A stretch of 8,864 nucleotides of DNA from Candidatus Aminicenantota bacterium (GTDB lineage: Bacteria; Acidobacteriota; Aminicenantia; Aminicenantales; Saccharicenantaceae): assembly GCA_022867105.1 (NCBI GenBank), contig JALHVH010000297.1, positions 1 to 8,864 on the forward strand, in the 5' to 3' direction. The translations under genes were made by a program, and so were the position numbers. Of this stretch, positions 6,385-8,864 are shown in pieces. The notes below the pieces were generated by a model, which did no database searches, was not told the DNA's origin, and saw only the letters and a program-made list of their open reading frames with translations. Position 1 is the stretch's first letter. Each line of letters opens with the position of its first letter.

Positions 6385-7155
6385 CTATTTGTTCTCCTGG
6401 GACTTGTTGTACGTAAAAGCCTTGAGGAGTTCCAACGGCAGCGGGAAAATGATCGTGGAGTTTTTCTCGGCGGCGATCTCCGTCAGCGTCCCCAGGAACC
6501 TGAGCTGGAGGGCTTGGGGATTCTGGGAAATGATGTCGGCGGCCTGGGTGAGCTTGCCGGCGGCCTGGAATTCACCATCGGCGTGGATGACCTTGGCCCG
6601 GCGTTCCCGTTCGGCCTCGGCCTGCTTGGCGATGGCACGGATCATGTTCTCCGGCAGGTCGACCTGTTTCATCTCCACGAGCTGGACCTTGATGCCCCAA
6701 GGATCGGTGTGCTGCTCGATGATTTCCTGGAGGCGCGCGTTCAGCTTGTCACGCTCCGAGAGGAGGTCGTCGAGCGGGACCTGGCCGAGCACACTCCGCA
6801 GGGTCGTCTGGGCCAGCTGGGAGGTGGCGTAGAGGTAATCCTGGACATCGATCACGCATTTGAGCGGATCTATGACCCTGAAGTATAGGACGGCGTTGAC
6901 CTTCACCGTGACGTTGTCCTTGGTGATGACGTCCTGGGGCGGGACGTCCATCGTGATGAGCCGCAGGCTGATTTTCACGATGCGGTCGATCGGGGAGAAG
7001 ACCAGGATGATGCCGGGCCCTTTGGGCTGGGGCAGGACGCGGCCGAGCCGGAATATGACCCCCCTCTCGTACTCCCTGAGGACCTTGATGGAGTTCAAGA
7101 TGTAGATGACGATGATCCCGATGATGATGAAGAGCGGCATAGATGGGTTTGTCAT
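6385..7155 (-). CDS. Slipin / stomatin-like SPFH membrane protein
   Basis: Stomatin/prohibitin-family protein of 256 aa. It has an N-terminal membrane segment (about 7-26), the slipin entry REYERGVIFRLGR (27-39), an SPFH/band 7 domain (about 28-190) with GPGIILVFSPIDRI (46-59) and TMDVPPQDVITKDNV (68-82), a charged coiled-coil-forming helix (about 170-205, KQAEAERERRAK) and a hydrophobic C-terminal patch (STIIFPLPLELLKAF, 233-247). Slipins oligomerise into membrane scaffolds, and in Pyrococcus the C-terminal hydrophobic region of the slipin is cut by the partner NfeD protease. The ATG overlaps the nfeD stop by 4 nt (ATGA) and is preceded by AGGAG with a 5-nt spacer, so production of the pair is tightly coupled. 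The HflK/HflC alternative is less likely given the NfeD neighbour and the length. Confidence 0.93.
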   Translation of the reverse strand: MTNPSMPLFIIIGIIVIYILNSIKVLREYERGVIFRLGRVLPQPKGPGIILVFSPIDRIVKISLRLITMDVPPQDVITKDNVTVKVNAVLYFRVIDPLKCVIDVQDYLYATSQLAQTTLRSVLGQVPLDDLLSERDKLNARLQEIIEQHTDPWGIKVQLVEMKQVDLPENMIRAIAKQAEAERERRAKVIHADGEFQAAGKLTQAADIISQNPQALQLRFLGTLTEIAAEKNSTIIFPLPLELLKAFTYNKSQENK

Positions 7156-8435
7156 GTTTTCTCCTTTTTCACTTTGATTTTAAGACACTTTTCGACTTCG
7201 ACGACCCTCACCTTTTCGCCCATACGGACGGGTTGGTCGGATTCGGCTTCCCAGAGTTCACCGTGGACGAAGACCTTGCCCGAGGGCGAGAGATCGGTCC
7301 GGGCCGTTCCGACCTCCCCGATCATGCCCTCCCGGCCCGTGACGGCCCGGCGGGCCTGAGCCCTGACGACCAGGGTCACCAGGAAGATGCAGACGAGCGA
7401 GATCCCGACGGCCACGGGGATGATGATCCTCAAGCTCGGCCTCAGTTCGGGAACCGGAGAATCGATGAGCATCATGGAACCTATGACCATGGAAACGATA
7501 CCTCCTAGAGAGAGCATGCCATAGCTGTGGACCTTGACCTCGAGGATGAAGAGGGCGACGGCCAGGATGATAAGGAGGAGGCCCACGTAGTTGATGGGCA
7601 GGATCTGGAACGCGAAGACGGCCAGGAGCAGAGAGATCCCCCCCAAGACGCCCGGCAGGATGGCGCCTGGGTGGGCGAACTCAAAGTAGAGGCCGAGAAG
7701 GCCGATCATGAGCAGGATGTAGGCGAGGTTGGGGTTGGAGATGGTCAGGAGGAAGCGTTGCCGGAAGGTCATGGGCCGGTCGACCACCTCCTCGCCTTTG
7801 AGGGAGAGGGTCACGACGTCCCCGCCGAAGCGCTTGAGGCTTCGGCCGTCGAGGAAATCGATGATGTCCCGGTCGCTTTTCGCGACGAGGTCGATTAATC
7901 CGCCTTTCAAGGCCTCCTGCTCGGTGTAGGACAGGCTCTTGCGGACGGCGTCCTCGGCCATCTGGATGTTCCGGCCCCTTTTTTCGGCCAGGGTCTTGAT
8001 GTAGGAAGCGGCGTCGTTTGTGACCTTTTCTTCCATGGTCTTGTCCATGGACTGCCCGGTGATGGAAATACCGACCGGGTGGGCCGCTCCCGTATTGGTC
8101 CCCGGCGCCATGGCGTAGATGTCGCAGGCGATGCCGATGAAGAATCCGGCCGACGCCGACCGCGCGCCGCTCGGACTGACGTAGGCCGCCACCGGGACCT
8201 TGGAGTTGACGATCGCTTCGATGATCTCCCGCATGGACGTATCCAGTCCTCCCGGCGTGTTGATGGCCATGATGATCAGGCGTGCGTTCGTCGCTTCCGC
8301 GCTCCGGATGGTCCGGACGATGTATTCGGACGTGATGGGGTGGATGGGCGCGTTGACGGTGATCCGGAGGATGGAGGCGCCGCACAAAGAGGGGACGAAG
8401 GCGAGAAGGAAAAGGGTCCGGATGATCTTGAGCAC
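7152..8435 (-). CDS. Long NfeD (NfeD1b) membrane serine protease
   Basis: Membrane-bound ClpP-class protease fused to an NfeD domain, 427 aa from the start chosen here. Order: signal peptide or N-terminal helix (MLKIIRTLFLLAF, about 1-20), ClpP-like Ser-Lys protease domain (about 22-190), four to five membrane helices (about 236-358) and a C-terminal OB-fold NfeD domain (about 362-423). The catalytic serine is Ser95 in SGARSASAGFF, equivalent to Ser97 of Pyrococcus PH1510. Lys137 in EEKVTND is the likely general base, by position relative to K138 of PH1510. NTPGG (59-63) is the oxyanion-region motif. I chose GTG 8435 because the signal peptide then begins at once and a near-consensus promoter occupies the DNA just upstream; a TTG at 8468 would lie within the -35 box region. 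Neither has a Shine-Dalgarno sequence. The slipin follows with a 4-nt overlap. Confidence 0.92.
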   Translation of the reverse strand: MLKIIRTLFLLAFVPSLCGASILRITVNAPIHPITSEYIVRTIRSAEATNARLIIMAINTPGGLDTSMREIIEAIVNSKVPVAAYVSPSGARSASAGFFIGIACDIYAMAPGTNTGAAHPVGISITGQSMDKTMEEKVTNDAASYIKTLAEKRGRNIQMAEDAVRKSLSYTEQEALKGGLIDLVAKSDRDIIDFLDGRSLKRFGGDVVTLSLKGEEVVDRPMTFRQRFLLTISNPNLAYILLMIGLLGLYFEFAHPGAILPGVLGGISLLLAVFAFQILPINYVGLLLIILAVALFILEVKVHSYGMLSLGGIVSMVIGSMMLIDSPVPELRPSLRIIIPVAVGISLVCIFLVTLVVRAQARRAVTGREGMIGEVGTARTDLSPSGKVFVHGELWEAESDQPVRMGEKVRVVEVEKCLKIKVKKEKT

Positions 8436-8444
8436 GGCGACTTC

Positions 8445-8473
8445 AGTATAGGAAGTAATCGCAGCCAAGTCAA
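8445..8473 (-). promoter_or_regulatory. Strong sigma70-type promoter for the nfeD operon
   Basis: TTGACT (8473-8468), a 17-nt spacer and TATACT (8450-8445), both 5 of 6 to consensus with ideal spacing. The expected transcription start is about 8439-8435, at or within a few bases of the GTG start codon at 8435, implying a leaderless or nearly leaderless mRNA. This also argues against a TTG start at 8468. Confidence 0.75.
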
Positions 8474-8476
8474 TAA

Positions 8477-8506
8477 GTTATAATTTTCTTGACATTTGAG
8501 CATCAA
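8477..8506 (-). promoter_or_regulatory. Possible second, upstream promoter for the nfeD operon
   Basis: TTGATG (8506-8501, 4 of 6), an 18-nt spacer and TATAAC (8482-8477, 5 of 6). It would start transcription near 8470 and give a leader of about 35 nt without a ribosome site. It overlaps the -35 box of the divergent HU promoter, so use of one may exclude the other. Chance matches are likely in AT-rich DNA. Confidence 0.3.
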
Positions 8507-8521
8507 TCATCTAATTATTAT
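8489..8521 (+). promoter_or_regulatory. Promoter of the HU-like gene, divergent from nfeD
   Basis: A perfect -35 TTGACA (8489-8494) is followed after 17 nt by an AT-rich -10 region TAATTATTAT (8512-8521). The hexamer at ideal spacing (TAATTA) is a poor match and the better match TATTAT (8516-8521) has a long 21-nt spacer, so the exact -10 is uncertain. The leader to ATG 8550 would be about 20-30 nt. The -35 boxes of this and the nfeD promoter lie back to back, 15 bp apart. Confidence 0.6.
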
Positions 8522-8538
8522 CTATTCGTGCGGCCTTT

Positions 8539-8543
8539 AGGAG
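8539..8543 (+). promoter_or_regulatory. Ribosome binding site of the HU-like gene
   Basis: AGGAG followed by a 6-nt spacer and ATG 8550. It is the best-placed Shine-Dalgarno sequence on the plus strand and settles the start. Confidence 0.85.
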
Positions 8544-8549
8544 ACATCG

Positions 8550-8840
8550 ATGATCAAGAATGATATCGCCCTCGCGATCGAAAAGAAGTCCGAATTCAAC
8601 CGGGCCAAATCATTGTTGATCGTCGAGTCCGTCCTGGATTCCCTGAAAACGGCCCTGGTCGGGAACGAGAAAGTGGAGATCCGCGGCTTCGGCAGCTTTC
8701 GCGTCGTCGCCAAGAAAACGGGCTTCGGAAGGGACATCCGCCGGCAGAAACAGATCAAGATCGAGAAGGGCAAGCGGATCAAGTTCCGCCCCGGCCAGGA
8801 ATTGAAGAACCTTCTCTCAAAAGCCAAGATCTCCGGATGA
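8550..8840 (+). CDS. HU/IHF-family nucleoid DNA-binding protein with altered arm tip
   Basis: Basic protein of 96 aa, close to the 90-100 aa of HU and IHF subunits. It has the N-terminal helical dimerisation part (about 1-38), the family signature VEIRGFGSFRV (42-52), the beta-arm (about 53-76) and the conserved C-terminal element KFRPGQELKN (78-87). These proteins bind and bend DNA as dimers and shape the nucleoid. The arm reads GFGRDIRRQK (58-67) where the family normally has a GRNPRTG-like sequence; Ile63 stands where the DNA-intercalating proline (Pro63 in HU) should be. The arm is also unusually rich in Lys/Arg. HU and IHF cannot be told apart here, so no symbol is given. It is transcribed away from nfeD, has its own promoter and ribosome site, and ends at TGA 8838-8840. 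Confidence 0.92.
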   Translation: MIKNDIALAIEKKSEFNRAKSLLIVESVLDSLKTALVGNEKVEIRGFGSFRVVAKKTGFGRDIRRQKQIKIEKGKRIKFRPGQELKNLLSKAKISG

Positions 8841-8851
8841 CGAAAAGCCGA

Positions 8852-8864
8852 GGCCGTTCCGGCC
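8852..8864 (+). terminator. Hairpin at window edge, possibly the HU gene terminator
   Basis: GGCCG-TTC-CGGCC forms a 5-bp GC stem with a 3-nt loop, starting 11 nt after the HU stop codon. The window ends at the last base of the stem, so the T-run that would prove an intrinsic terminator cannot be seen. Confidence 0.25.

Noticed and set aside
8436..8468. nfeD start at TTG 8468
   Set aside because: The TTG sits within the promoter, would place 11 non-signal residues before the signal peptide, and has no Shine-Dalgarno sequence.

Overview
This window is a compact stretch of bacterial chromosome. It carries eight genes on the minus strand and one on the plus strand, with almost no spare DNA. The coding DNA is GC-rich, and the only clearly AT-rich stretch is the divergent promoter region near 8440-8545. 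An apolipoprotein N-acyltransferase (Lnt) and a SPOR-domain protein point to a diderm bacterium. PyrR, a DUF1844 protein and a long NfeD with a slipin are compatible with Acidobacteriota/Aminicenantes-like or deltaproteobacterial relatives. That placement is an inference and has not been tested against any database.

Layout in minus-strand transcription order, right to left. (1) Envelope/translation operon, 8435 to 3101: long NfeD with a ClpP-like Ser-Lys protease, slipin/SPFH protein (4-nt ATGA overlap), SPOR-domain membrane protein (3-nt gap), Lnt (90-nt gap), and peptide release factor 2 (26-nt overlap with lnt). (2) After an 87-nt gap with a good sigma70-type promoter: a DUF1844 protein and the bifunctional riboflavin kinase/FAD synthetase RibF (4-nt gap). 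(3) After a 75-nt gap with a TTGACA box: pyrR and pyrC, the latter running off the left edge. On the plus strand, an HU/IHF-family DNA-binding protein is transcribed divergently from the NfeD gene.

Three points would be lost in a simple ORF call. The prfB gene is interrupted by the classic in-frame UGA at codon 29 (CTT TGA C), so the full 372-aa RF2 needs a +1 programmed frameshift and starts at 4220, inside lnt. The NfeD gene probably starts at GTG 8435, only a few bases downstream of a near-consensus promoter (TTGACT-17-TATACT), which suggests a leaderless or nearly leaderless mRNA. The HU-like protein has Ile at position 63, where the family has its DNA-intercalating proline.

Most of the window is housekeeping. 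I found no CRISPR array, insertion sequence, phage gene, tRNA or rRNA. The least described part is the NfeD protease-slipin-SPOR-Lnt cluster, which may link membrane-domain organisation to envelope lipoprotein maturation. No intergenic stretch exceeds about 115 bases.
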